Source: Liriodendron chinense
Taxonomy: Eukaryota; Streptophyta; Magnoliopsida; Magnoliales; Magnoliaceae
Length of the DNA: 64,000 bases
Direction of reading: 5' to 3'
Assembly: GCA_003013855.2 (NCBI GenBank)
Contig: ML058477.1
Coordinates: forward strand, 3,534,001-3,598,000
The notes beneath the pieces were generated by a model. The model had not been told where the DNA came from and did no database searches. It saw only the letters and a list, made by a program, of their open reading frames with translations. A program made the position numbers and the translations under genes. Below are positions 54,069 through 64,000 of this stretch, one piece after another. Each line of letters opens with the position of its first letter. Within the stretch, counting starts at the first letter, position 1.

Positions 54069-56278
54069 TCAATCTCTCGGAGGAGGAGCCGTGCTCTCGA
54101 CTTCAGGGCCCATTTCTGGAGCCCCTCCAGCCTGCGTAGCTTCGGTCACCTCGTTCTCAGCAGCAGCTTGCTCCTCTGCAGCTATGATGGTCGCGACTCA
54201 CCCAAATTCGCCCATATCGAAGGATGGGGACATTCGTTGCACTACTCTTAGTGCAAAGTCGTGACCAGCATCATATGACTCATATCTTTCATCGTCATAT
54301 AGCTGCGAAGTCCGGAACTCGGAAATTGCCCGAGGTCCTTCCTCTGAGAGCATTTTTACTAGGGCGACTTTCTCCTCGTCCCAATGGATCGAGTCGTCCT
54401 TAAGCTGTGCAAGAGCGGAGCGCTCCTTCTCCAAGTTGTCGTTGACTTCTTTGAGCTGCGACCTGGCCTCCGCTAGCCGCTCCTCCAACGAGATCTTGTC
54501 TTGGCGAAAGATCTCCCTCTCTCTCTCCGCTTTCTCCTTCAAACCCGTGAGCTTCGCGAAGTTAGAGTCCAAGGCCTGATATCTGTCGGTTAGGACTTGG
54601 ATTTTCTCGATGAGGATCTTCTTCTCCTCATCTCTTTTCGCGATCACTGCCTCACGGGCCTTGAGCAGTTGATCCCGTCCCTGGACCACCTTCTCCAAGG
54701 CGATCCTCTTGCCTTCTGTCTCATCGATCACGCGACGAGCGGCGACGATATCTCGCTTCGTCCGCAGGATGAGATCTAAGCCCTGCAAAATGAAAAAGAA
54801 AAACGTGAGAAAAAATGCTTGAGAGCCCTAAAATAATGGAGTTAAAAATAAATCTCCAAGGTCTTACCTGAACCATTCTTACCCCCGCCTCGAGGAAGAG
54901 GTTCTCAGGGCTTGGCTCGGGAAGAGAGCCAAAAGTTTGGGGGGAAACGTTCTCGAACAAAAATTTACAGATTGGGTGGAGGTGGAAAGGAATAGAGTAT
55001 GTCCCACCTCCAGATGGCTGGGCAACGACCAACCCAGCCATGTTCGCGACAGGCGGGGCCATCGACTCGCGAGGCAGGGCCATCGACTCGCGAGCAGGTC
55101 CCTGCTCGACAGCAGGGATCATCTCGCGAGAAGTAACCGGCTTGCTAGGTTCCATTTGCTCGCGAGCCTCTTCAGCTGGGGGGCAGCTGGACCCTGCCCC
55201 ATCCGGGGAGTTATCAGTGATGTTAATCACTGGCGGTCCAGGTGCGACCACCAGTGAGGGAAGGATGGGCACCGTCGGTGCCCCCACCGTGCTCGCGAGA
55301 AGAGAAGGTTGGTCGCTACCCTTACGAGCGGATGGTTGAGAAGGTTCGGCAGTCTTTTTCTGCCTTTTCGGGTTTGTGCCTTTTAATCGAGGCAACAGAC
55401 CCCTCTTTTCTCCCGCCTTTGTCATTGCGACTTCTTCGCTGGATATTAATCCCGCTGCTGCGAGTCACGAGGGAGACAAGCAAGCCTCGATGTGCCTATC
55501 ACCAACAGGCACCTTGTACACCCTGACTATCTTCTCGTTGATCCCTCCCTTCAAATTTGGTTTTTTCAAGGCCGGGATACCTACGAGCACAAACAGAGGT
55601 CAAAGAATGAAGTGAAACCCTAAAATCTTAATTGGAGAAAACTGTACAATGTGGGACTGTGCCTACCTTCACAAAAAAAAGGGTAACTCCTGGACCCCTG
55701 GAGGAAGCAGACTCCCAGTTCCCGGAAGCATAGAACCACCGTTTCCTCCAGCCGGGATAGTTCGAGGATGGTTTCCCCAGCACGAAGTTATCCCGGTGCC
55801 AGTAGCACAGGTACTACCAGCCTTCGCTGGAGGGTGCTTTCTTCAGACGGAACATACGGAGGAACTCCTCCGCCGTGAGCTCCCCGTTGCCGGCCTGAGC
55901 CCAGAGGGCAAAGGAGCCCAGAACTACCCTCCATCCGTTCACGATGAGTTGCCCGGGGGCAATCTTGTAACACCGGAGAACGTCGCATATGAAGGGATGG
56001 AGGGGGAGGCGTACCCCCAGGATGAGTTGGTACTCATAAAAAGCTACGCATCCTGGGGGAGGGGAGTCTGGTGTCTCTCAATCTCCGGGCAATCGGAGAA
56101 TGACTGAGTCGGGGATCAGATGTCTCTCCCGTAACTCAGCTAGCCGGTCCTCCGATAAAACAGAAGGATATCCGGATGCTGTGTATCTCCCTGCCGGAAC
56201 CCTCGCACTGCTAGAAGCAGAGGATTCCGGAGTGGCATCACCTAGAGGGACGGTGGTCTCGTCAGAGTTCCCAGCCAT
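54069..56278 (-). pseudogene. F antisense gene, gypsy-type transposon domain plus coiled coil, three exons
   Basis: Exon 1 (56278-55667): MAGNSDET, SGYPS, DSVILRL, then GVRLPLHPF...NGWRVVLGSFALW and a GW-YLCYWHRDN block resembling Pfam 'putative gypsy type transposon'. Intron 1 is 55666-55581 (GT...CGTAG). Exon 2 (55580-54868): EKRGLLPRLKGTNPKRQKK, then low-complexity. Intron 2 is 54867-54783 (GTAAG...TTTTGCAG), which joins VRMVQ to GLDLILRTKRD exactly in phase. Exon 3 (54782-54069) is a long charged coiled coil ending at TGA 54069-54071. Stops: TGA near 56079, TAG in the GW-YLCYW block, and TGA for Arg near 55450 and 54198. A one-base slip in a T run disturbs phase across intron 1. Role unknown. 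Confidence 0.78.
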
Positions 56279-56440
56279 GAGAAGATTAAAAGAAGAAAAA
56301 GAGGAAAAAGGAAATATACCAAGTACAGAAAAAGAGAGGAAGGAGGAACACCAAAGGAAGAAGATGGAGAGGGAGATGACGGGAGAATTCTTTCCTTCGA
56401 AAAAACTTTTGTAGAAAACAATAGAAATGGCGGACTCCGT

Positions 56441-56541
56441 ATATTTATAGGCAATCATTCCGCCGCATCTGGTGACACGCGGCAGCCCCCCCTTTGGCGC
56501 GGCAGTCGAGCAGGCACGCCCATTAACTCTCCAGACACGTG
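56441..56541 (-). promoter_or_regulatory. Promoter of the F antisense gene (G-box and TATA)
   Basis: CACGTG at 56536-56541 and TATAAATAT at 56449-56441 on the minus strand, 163 bp before the ATG. The paired region of G keeps the same order and nearly the same spacing. It lies only about 150 bp inside the 3' LTR. Confidence 0.72.
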
Positions 56542-56694
56542 GCGAGCGTCTCTTTACTTCCTGACTGCGGAAAGGCTGCGGAAAGCTGGCGCTCATTAAT
56601 TCCAGCCCATCATGTATGGTCCCGTTCTCGATGAAGGCAGTGGGCGGTTATGTGTGATAGTAAGCTAAGTCCTTCCCTTAAGAATTCTTGGCGG

Positions 56695-56713
56695 CAAGGA
56701 CTTGGGGGGCATC
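56695..56713 (+). promoter_or_regulatory. F polypurine tract
   Basis: CAAGGACTTGGGGGGCATC directly before the 3' LTR. Confidence 0.85.
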
Positions 56714-57585
56714 TGTTATAGGCAAAATGATAGAGATCAACTTAGCTGCTAAGATTTTACGCGGACGCCCATTCGACTCTCGAGATCATCTGATCGAGAG
56801 TCGCATATCGAGTAAATACGAAGTGCCCATTCGACTCTTTAGATCGTATGCTCGAGAGTCGCATATTGGATAAGTGCGGGGCGCCCATTCGACTCTCGAG
56901 ATCATATGCTCGAGAGTCACAGGATGGATAAATACGGAGCACCTATTCGCAAGGCCTCAAGTTCCCATAGCCGATAGTCAGATATAGGAAAGCAAAGATT
57001 CCCTTCTTGATCTGCGAGCAGACCTTCTCACAAGTCATTGAAAGGTGGTACATCTGAATGAGCGAGCACTTGGACGCGCGACCATCTTCCAACATGCGAA
57101 CAGCTTTTTCTGTGGCGACACCCCTTAGCCTTCAGTACCAGCAGCCCGTATAGGCCGATTTTGGGCTTATCTTCTCTTATGGTTCCGAATCTCAAGGGAT
57201 TACTATCAAGGAACGTGATTGTCGAAACAAGTCATTGGATTAGATCTCTTCTCTAAGGATAAGGATCTTATCCCACGAAATCAGCGGGATCTCAGTATCG
57301 TATATGAAATCAGCGGGATCTCGATATCTTACGTGACAGATTGGATCATTTCAGATCTATATAAGGAGAAGACTCCATTAATACAGAGGTATACAATATT
57401 CAATCTCTAGCCTCGTTTTGCCTGGTTATTCTCTTGCTCTGCCTAACTTAAGCATCGGAGGGCTAACGGCTGGACACCAGCCACCCTTAGTTGTTTTCTG
57501 TCTTCTTACAGGTCCGGCGGAGGAAATCTTTGTTGGAGAGAAGGTGAACGACCGGAGGATCCTGTTACAAAATCTGACGTTAACA
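56714..57585 (+). repeat. F 3' LTR, 872 bp
   Basis: Same length and ends as the 5' LTR. Differences are almost all transitions. The hairpin units lie at 56767-56940. Confidence 0.94.
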
Positions 57586-57590
57586 GGCTT
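57586..57590 (+). repeat. Target duplication of F, right copy (GGCTT)
   Basis: GGCTT, identical to 47035-47039. Confidence 0.93.
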
Positions 57591-58559
57591 GCCCCCAGTC
57601 GTCTTCTTCTTATAAACTTGAGTTTTTCATAATATATTGGGGCTTGCGCCCAGTACTTTTGGCTTGTTATTTTGTAAGACCGCTTCATTCTGATGAGAAA
57701 GGTCTTGTACTTTAGGAATACGTACCGAATACCTGTCTGATAATAATCTTTAACCGCCTATTCTTGTTGCAGAGTTCTGCATAAGAGAAAGCTGTCGATA
57801 TTTTCAAGGTGAAGTGATACATAATAGAATGCCCCGATCATCTTCATATAAGGCCGTGTGTATATATATATATAGGAGATTCCTAGCCTTGACTTATCTT
57901 CATATAGATTAGAAGAACCACACAATAGCGAGGAAGGGGACTCATGATAGAATACAAAAGCTGAATATCTTTATACAGAATTATGTACGTAATTATCTTT
58001 ATACAGAATTATGTACGTAATTATAAGAGATTGCTAATAATAGAATGTCCTGGTTGTCTTCATATAGAACCATATATGTATATATAAGAATCCATCAATT
58101 CTGAAGCATTTTCCTATTAAGCAGAGGGATACCAAAATACTGAGATAATAATAAGAGAGCCTGCGATGAAGATATAATAATACGAGGATGTTGTGTTTTG
58201 TATAGACTTCCTATGAGGTATTTTCTCCTGATTCGACTTTTCTGATGAGGATATAACAAGTCGGTTGATAATTTGTGGAGTCAATTCTTTGATATTCTCT
58301 GACTATGGTACCTGTCATTAAGAAGAGCTCTACGAACATTTTATATTCATATGCGTAACAATATGATGTTAGTGAACATGTGAGTATGGAGTGCAGCATA
58401 CAGATGAAATAGGTGCATGAGTGAACATAAGTATATCCCTATCTACTTTATAAACCGTCAGGACTATTTATAAGCATTCACGATTATTGAAGTTTAGGAA
58501 ATGGGATCCTTGAGCGAAGTTCTTCCTAAGTGATATTTATTGGAACTGCACTAGCTGAG
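57591..58559. other. D2 spacer, part right of F
   Basis: AT-rich, no recognised gene. It contains a short TA repeat (about 57861-57875) and a doubled AATTATCTTTATACAG unit (about 57970-58025). No pol motif on either strand. Confidence 0.6.
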
Positions 58560-59400
58560 GCTCCATCAGACCCTTCCATCTTCAGACTGACGATGCCTTG
58601 ATTTATCATTTTTGTATATTTCCTTTCAGGACGAAGCATTGCTCGGTCTTATGGCCTACACATCTGTGATATTCGCAGTAGTTGGGATCATCCATGTGTC
58701 CTACTTCCGCTGGTCTAACAGACTTTGGGAGTTGCAATTTTCCTTTTTCGATTAGCCGCTCCATAATTGGGACGAGGTCTTTAATGTCAAATGTATACGG
58801 TCTATTCTTTTCGTCTCACTCACTGATTGTCATGTGCAGCGACTTTTGAGGTTCTTTGCCCTGGTTTCGTATCTTCATTACACTGGTCTCTACCTCATGC
58901 CCTGGATTCGGTCGTTTTTGGTTCCTAGGGTTCTTTCTTGCGTCTACTCATATCCTCTTTCTCATTTCATGTCTTGACTTTTCTGCTTGAGACCGTGTTT
59001 CCGAAATGGATTGCTCTATCATGCGAACCTCTGCAGCCAGGTTACGAAGGGTGAAAGAGATATTGCTTAGTAGTTTGTATGGGATCATGGAGCCTAAATC
59101 CGACATACGTGCATTTTTTTGTTTGGTGTGGCTCTGTTGCCTTACTTCAACAGCATTACGGGCTGCCCCGGTGCTTCCTCTTCCAACTGTCGGATAGGCG
59201 GAGCGATACTCGGGGTTGCTTTCTGTGAGATCAAGATGGCAAAAGCCTCCTAAACATCTCCCATTTGCTTGGATAGCTCCCTATGGGCTTAGACCAATTC
59301 ACTGATTTGCTCTCGGATTGCTAACAATTCGACGTCGTGTCCTGCCGATTCCCTTTCTCCGACAGCTTGTACCATTGTTGTTTGTACCAGTCTTTCGTCA
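58560..59400 (-). pseudogene. Second, partial copy of D2 gag
   Basis: Repeats the downstream gag: a YC-YHR-type knuckle segment near 58660, a rule-like 'RLIEKGKLQL' region near 58730, a capsid-end part near 59010-59100 matching 59900-60000, and at 59289-59400 the AIREQISEL segment that matches PIQEQIDEI near 60720. Copies differ widely, so the duplication is old. Full of stops. Confidence 0.65.
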
Positions 59401-61000
59401 TGAACTGATGGTATCGTAGGTGCTATTGTCACTACGGCTGACGTAACCCGACTGATTTCTTCTGTCATTAGCTTAATAGTACCCTGGTTGATCAGTCTCT
59501 GTACTTTCCCTTTCAAGATGAGGCATTCTCCCGTCCATGTCTCAGGATTCGATGATACTTACAATAATTGGGGGCATCCACTTGCCCTACTTCCTCTGGT
59601 CGAATCGATCTAGTAATTGTAGCTCCCCTTCTTTGACTAGTCGTTCCATTATTGGAACGAGGTCTTTCAGGTCAAATGAATAATGTCCTTCTACCCTGCT
59701 CCATCCGACGATCGTCATCTTTTTTTATTTTCGTGGCCCTTTGGCTCTGAACTGAGTTTCCGCTGGCTTGCCTTTAGTCTTGTGTTCTGGATGTGGGCGT
59801 TTCCGATCTTTCGAAACCCTGCTCTTGTCAACGTAACTTGATGTGACTATCTTCACGATCTCACGCTTTGTTCTTTCGGCTTTGAACCGCGTTCTCAGCA
59901 CGGCTCCCTCTACCATGTGGGCCTTTGTCGTTAGGTCTCGGAATGTTGAGAAATTGTGTTCGGATAAACCGAACAAGATCATTGGGTCCATGGCTTGCGT
60001 ACACATCTTAATTTGTTCAAACTCGCTAGGTAATTCTTTACACTGCGTTGCTATGGTTCCCCCATCTATCAATAAACCTCTCGACTGACTCTCCTTGCCT
60101 CTGACGGACTAAGGCTAAATCTGTCAGCGAGACTTCTTGATCAATGGAGAAAATTTTGGAAATGAACAGCTCCTGCATCCAATCCCATGTCCTGATAGAC
60201 CCTGCGGGTAATGACATGTACTATTAAAATGCCTTTCCAGTCAGCGTCGACCCAAACAATTTAAGGTAGTATTGAGGTACTAAGGACAAATTCCCAAGCA
60301 CCGTCATGAATTGGGTCATATGCTCCTCTGGTGACCCATTGCCGTCGAATTGTGGAAAGTCAGGATGCCTAAAGTCGTCAGGGAACGGGATTTCGTTAAC
60401 TTCGGATGGATACGGTATCCGATAGACATATTTTCCTCTCTTCTCCTTCTCTTTCTCTTGACGTATCAGGTTCGCAACTGTCGGGGATAGCTCTTTCTTC
60501 GTGGGATGAAATGGTTGCAATGGTGCACGCTCGAATGCAACATTCCTTGGGCGAATTTGTGGTTCTCCGACTACTAGTTCTCATGTTGCCTCCTTTGACT
60601 CTCCCAGTGGTTGTCCAATGGGAACGGTTGGGCTTCCGACTGCCCCCTGAGCAATTAGAGCCACCAATGCTTCTTTTATTTCTCTGATCTCTCTGGCTAT
60701 GTCTTCTTAGACCTGAATGATCTCATCTATTTGCTCTTGGATTGGAGGTAGCTCTGCGTCTTGCTCGCTCGCCTCCCCTTCTATGACTTGCACCACTGCG
60801 ACCTGCACTCGCTGTGGCCTAGCCCTGGTCATGGTGGTTTCAGCAGAGCATGCCCTCATTGCAGTCTTGGTCAATTCCCAGATAGTGAGCTGATTCGGTG
60901 TCTTGACTGGTAGCTCTGTTCCCGTCATTACTGGGAAGTCGGCAGAGGCGAAGGAGAATTCTGGTCTGGGTGTCATGGTAGTTCTGCTAGCATTGTGGGT
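59401..61000 (-). pseudogene. D2 gag, broken
   Basis: Starts near 61000, low-complexity first; then RGKYVYRIPYPSEVNEIPFPDDFRHPDFPQFDG (60224-60520 frame), followed by EEHMTQFMTVLG, a WYMSLPAGSIRTWDWM-like part after a stop near 60225, FIDGG...EFEQIKMC (59725-60072) and a YCKYHR knuckle near 59560. This is the gag of Ty3/gypsy elements of the Tat type. No protease or RT follows. Stops and frameshifts prevent translation. Confidence 0.75.
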
Positions 61001-61236
61001 TTCATCCCTGTGAACCGGCTTCCACTGTTTCCTCACACTGCTCTATGTCTTCACTGTTTATGCTCTGACTGAAGTCACTGGTCTGTTTTCAACCCTCTCT
61101 AGTGATCGGCGTCTCTGGACAAGTTGCTATTGGTTTCGGGAATCACTATTTCTATTGTCGCGAAGTGAGGGAAGTAAAATTCCCCAGAAGCTAGGAAGGC
61201 CATAGTGGCTACCATTTGTATAGTTTTGATGGTTGA

Positions 61237-61296
<60 letters not shown>

Positions 61297-61627
61297 CTGC
61301 ACGGTCATACACGCATTAGAACACTCTGCGCCCTTGAAAAGGAGAGAAGATGCGTCCCTACCAATCGCGATATGGCTCAATGATCAACAAAAATATAAAA
61401 GTACGAATCATATGCATACTATGCGAATTTCAAAATTCTTTTTAGAAAACTTTTGCTTTAAAGATGAAGGGAAGAACGTTCCCGTTGAGAGTCGCCAGTT
61501 TGGCACCCGTGAAGGCGCTAAACATTTCTCCTAGCGGAACTTTCTTAAGTATACGTCTGTGTTTGCAAATGATTTATCTTAGAACGTTTCTTTACTCAGA
61601 GATAACCAAAGATTCTAGCGTGTTCGA
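61001..61627 (-). other. D2 leader with CT microsatellite
   Basis: Untranslated leader between primer site and gag. The CT run at 61239-61292 yields Arg-Glu and Ser-Leu chance frames. No other feature seen. Confidence 0.6.
61239..61292 (+). repeat. (CT)n microsatellite, about 54 bp
   Basis: Uninterrupted CT dinucleotide run in the D2 leader (GA on the element strand). Confidence 0.95.
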
Positions 61628-61645
61628 TCCCCAGTAGAGTCGCCA
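61628..61645 (-). promoter_or_regulatory. D2 primer binding site
   Basis: TGGCGACTCTACTGGGGA on the element strand, three bases after the LTR end. It differs from the F and G site, so D uses another tRNA. I do not assign which one. Confidence 0.75.
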
Positions 61646-62317
61646 GTTTGTTAAAACTAGAAAAATGCTCAAGGCTGGTTTTCCTGTGTTTCATTATTCT
61701 GGGGTTTTGAGTATAGAGACATTTATAGACAATCACAAGCAATCACAAAGTATACACGAGAAAGCACCCTGAGGGGAATTTTATTCTAAAGATTCCGAGA
61801 TCTTTTACATTCCTGGCTATGAACTGGTCACGAACCCTCAATTACATCAATGGATGATCACCCTTGATTAAAAGGCAAAAGTAAATGCATGCATGTATCA
61901 AAAATGAATTAAATAAAGCATTAAATGAGCATAAATATAAATAAAGCACAACATAGACAACACATAGATTTTTTTTACGTGGAAAACCTTACGAGAGAAA
62001 ACCATGGCACAAAGTGACAAGATTCCACTATGAATTGCAATTATACAATAGATGAAATATTAAAGGGATGAAACCCGGATAGATCGAGCAAGTAACTTCA
62101 ATCGTCAGGGATTATAGTCTTGAGTTCATGGTCGCAGAGACCAAATTTAGGATTTCTTATGGACCAAGCCATTGCTAAGACCAGTTAGATGTTGGTCCCA
62201 TACTCTTTCGGGCTTTCCTAGTTAAATAGCAACTAGGATTTTAACCGAGTCGTGTATCTCAGTGTCATCGAGCGTCTCTATGGTCGAAATGCTTTCAGGA
62301 ATACACTCCACAGTTTC

Positions 62318-62598
62318 CATTTAGTGCAACTAGCACCAATGACCGTCTCGTGTCTGGACAGGTGACTTACTGGAGGACATCCCCTGGTTTCTTAGTGCAA
62401 CCAGTGCCAGTGACCGTCTTGGGTTGGACGGGTGACTTGCTAGAAGGCACTCCTTGGTTTCTTAGTGCAACTAGTGCCAGTGACCGTCTCGTGTCTGGAC
62501 GGGTGACTTGCGGGAAGGCACTCCATGGTTTCTTAGTGCAACCAGTGCCAGTGACCGTCTCGTGTCTAGACGGGTGACTTGCGGGAAGGCACTCATTA
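62318..62598 (-). repeat. Tandem repeat of about 70 bp in D2 5' LTR
   Basis: Four units beginning TTAGTGCAAC, partner of the array at 41428-41660. Confidence 0.85.
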
Positions 62599-63759
62599 CC
62601 TTAGCCACTCAACTAACAAATTCCACTTTGGACAGGATGCACATCAACTGGTCTTAACGATGAAGTATTTCAAACGTCTTAGAACTCTTTGATTATGGTT
62701 TTCGATACCATAGTCCCCTTTGATTTAGTTTCATATCTCGATCCGGGATGAAATAAATTCATGCAATGGATGCAAATAAGTACAGTACAAAGTAAATATG
62801 CTTTATGCATGCTCGAGAGAGGATCGTATTTATGCTAGATGTTCAGTGTATCAGACAAATTATGCATTTGATTTGATTGATCTGCTTCGTGTATATCTTT
62901 GTATCATCGGTATTTCGAATGGTTGAATCATTGGGAGAAGCCGTGTCAAGCTATACTTCTTTGAGAAGTTTAAATTTGATGGGCTGGATCGGGCATTTCT
63001 GATGTCTGCGAATGGCCAGGTATTGGGTCCGATAAGTGCCCGCTTATACCAATTTCTGATAAACATTAGGGATCAATATCCTGCAAGTGTTTGATTCAAT
63101 TGTTTTATAGCACGAGAGCATTAACCTTGCCTTCGCATCTTTGAGATCGAGGTTGATTTCACTCGGTATTAGTAGATTTTCGAGCCAATAGGGAACTTCC
63201 TAGGGCTGAAAATGACTAAGTAATGGACTTGTTTGCGGTCTAATCGGAGCATTCGATAGATACCATCGATGATTGTTTTTTAATAGGGATGGATCATGTC
63301 CACGAAGGTCGAAATGAGATCACATTTCGATTTGCCTAGCGCCAGTCGATTTCCAAGCCGACAGGGCATTTTCCAGGGCTGAAAATGAATAAGTAGTGGG
63401 CCTACTGACCGCTTAATTAGGGTTCTCGAAGATCCTGAAATCAGATAATCTCGTTGTAATGCATGCTTATGGTGTATCATTTTATGGCGGAGAGAAGTCT
63501 CCCTCTCGGGGTCGGTCAAATTCCGCCCAATTCCTCTCGAAATGGCTTTTCCGGAGGGGTTTTCGAGGTTTGTAATTTTGACTAAGTGTTGGTTATTTTG
63601 ATTGAATCTATGATTCAGCCCACTTAACATCGACCGTTGGCGAATCTAGTCCGGGGGATGGATAGAGAACATCGGTGTGTGTCTAGGTGCACTAACGCGA
63701 TCGGTAGGCAAGTCAAATCGAAAGCGAACCACACCATGGAACGGTCCTACCTCCCCATC

Positions 63760-64000
63760 AGCATCCAAGCGCATGGGAGAGGTGGTGGGCGCATGTTGAA
63801 GGTGACGGTGGGCACATGTGCCATCTCCCGGGCGCATGTCCACCAACACTCATAAAAGAGGGAGAGAGAAAGGATCTCAGGCGCATGTGCCACTGCACAT
63901 GCGCCCAACACTCCAGCTATGGGCGCATGTACCTATGGGGACTTGCCCATTTTCATGATTTTTAGATTGAGCAGGGTGGGCACATGTCGCCTTGCCCCTC
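63760..64000 (-). repeat. CACATGCGCC word cluster in D2 5' LTR
   Basis: About ten GGCGCATGTG or complementary words, continuing past the window end. Same word as in D1 and in the antisense gene intron. Confidence 0.8.

Larger units (their letters stand above)
47040..57585 (+). mobile_element. Tat-lineage element F, complete, 10546 bp
   Basis: Two 872-bp LTRs, primer site, gag-protease-RT in one long frame, RNase H, archaeal RNase H, integrase, a spacer with hairpin repeats, an antisense gene and a purine tract, with a perfect GGCTT duplication. About 20 differences between the LTRs (hand count, near 2%) make it the youngest insertion here. It is not active now: there is an RT active-site change, stops in RNase H and integrase, and a frameshift. 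Confidence 0.95.
40755..64000 (-). mobile_element. Element D2: gag plus antisense plant-mobile-domain gene, no pol (runs past window)
   Basis: 3' LTR (40755-41908), purine tract, antisense gene (42926-46540), spacer, [element F inserted 47040-57585], spacer, gag (58560-61000), primer site (61628-61645) and the 5' LTR from 61649 on. Removing F and one GGCTT copy joins ATATTAGGGCTT to GCCCCCAGTCG, so both sides belong to one element. Only about 1.4 kb separates the antisense gene from gag, so there is no room for pol. Same family as D1. Confidence 0.82.
61649..64000 (-). repeat. D2 5' LTR, left 2.35 kb (continues past window)
   Basis: From CTAGTTTTAACA (61649) it runs through four 70-bp repeat units (about 62318-62598), a part homologous to about 35900-36600 of D1 (GGGCTGAAAATGA...AAGTAGTGG motifs, twice), and CATGCGCC words from 63760. 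Its start lies outside the window. Confidence 0.82.

Noticed and set aside
55649..56107. 152-residue plus-strand frame in F
   Set aside because: Shadow of exon 1 of the antisense gene; the homologous G region supports the other strand.
57591..58559. Remnant of pol in the D2 spacer
   Set aside because: Checked both strands by eye for YxDD, DTG and integrase motifs; none seen.
61099..61380. Arg-Glu repeat protein
   Set aside because: Translation of the CT microsatellite in the D2 leader.
1..64000. Host genes, DNA transposons, LINEs or centromeric satellite
   Set aside because: No host-like exon series outside the elements, no terminal inverted repeat element, no poly-A LINE tail and no long tandem satellite were found.

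Overview
This is plant nuclear DNA made entirely of nested LTR retrotransposons; I see no host gene, rRNA or tRNA gene. Every element is a Ty3/gypsy type of plants. One set is Athila-lineage (gag with a CCHC knuckle, a DLGAS-type protease, FMDD reverse transcriptase, a primer site matching the 3' end of tRNA-Asp). The other is Tat-lineage (a second, archaeal-type RNase H, a TGGCGCCGTCTGTGGGAA primer site, extra genes on the antisense strand). This points to a large-genome flowering plant and a heterochromatic region; I cannot name the species.

Layout. (1) 1-7881, minus: Athila element A1, lacking its 3' LTR (beyond the window), decayed. (2) 7882-9242, plus: end of another Athila LTR (LTR-b), cut on its left by A1 and itself sitting in the integrase of (3) A2 (9243-12888, plus; integrase, 3' UTR, 3' LTR). 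(4) 12895-18381, plus: N3, a non-autonomous Athila relative with two LTRs and an unknown acidic reading frame in place of gag-pol. (5) 18382-21143, continuing at 40106-40754, plus: A4, Athila RT, RNase H, integrase and 3' UTR. (6) 21149-40105, minus: Tat element G, inserted in A4 with a perfect GCTCT target duplication. G carries a solo Athila LTR (23577-25112) and the complete element D1 (29542-37822, plus, duplication ATGAG). (7) 40755 to beyond 64000, minus: D2, a gag plus plant-mobile-domain element without pol, which carries (8) F (47040-57585, plus), a Tat element with 872-bp LTRs and a perfect GGCTT duplication. F is the best preserved copy.

The most interesting system is the antisense gene of the Tat-like elements. 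F and G each carry, between integrase and 3' LTR and on the strand opposite gag-pol, a gene with its own G-box and TATA box about 160 bp before its ATG, two short introns at matching positions, a domain like Pfam's 'putative gypsy type transposon' and a coiled-coil end. D1 and D2 carry a different antisense gene, a plant mobile domain protein, also with its own TATA box next to the 3' LTR, a 0.86-0.88 kb 5' UTR intron full of a CACATGCGCC word, and a matching 94-bp coding intron. Introns on the antisense strand are not recognised in the genomic RNA, so they can persist through retrotransposition.

The Athila LTRs share a TATA box, a start-region block and a conserved 10-bp-stem hairpin. About 90 bp upstream of TATA each carries an array of short, often palindromic words, and the word differs from LTR to LTR. 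All pol genes in the window are damaged: C-to-T or G-to-A nonsense changes, frameshifts and replaced catalytic residues are common. Intron, promoter and start calls are read by eye from paired copies, not from RNA.
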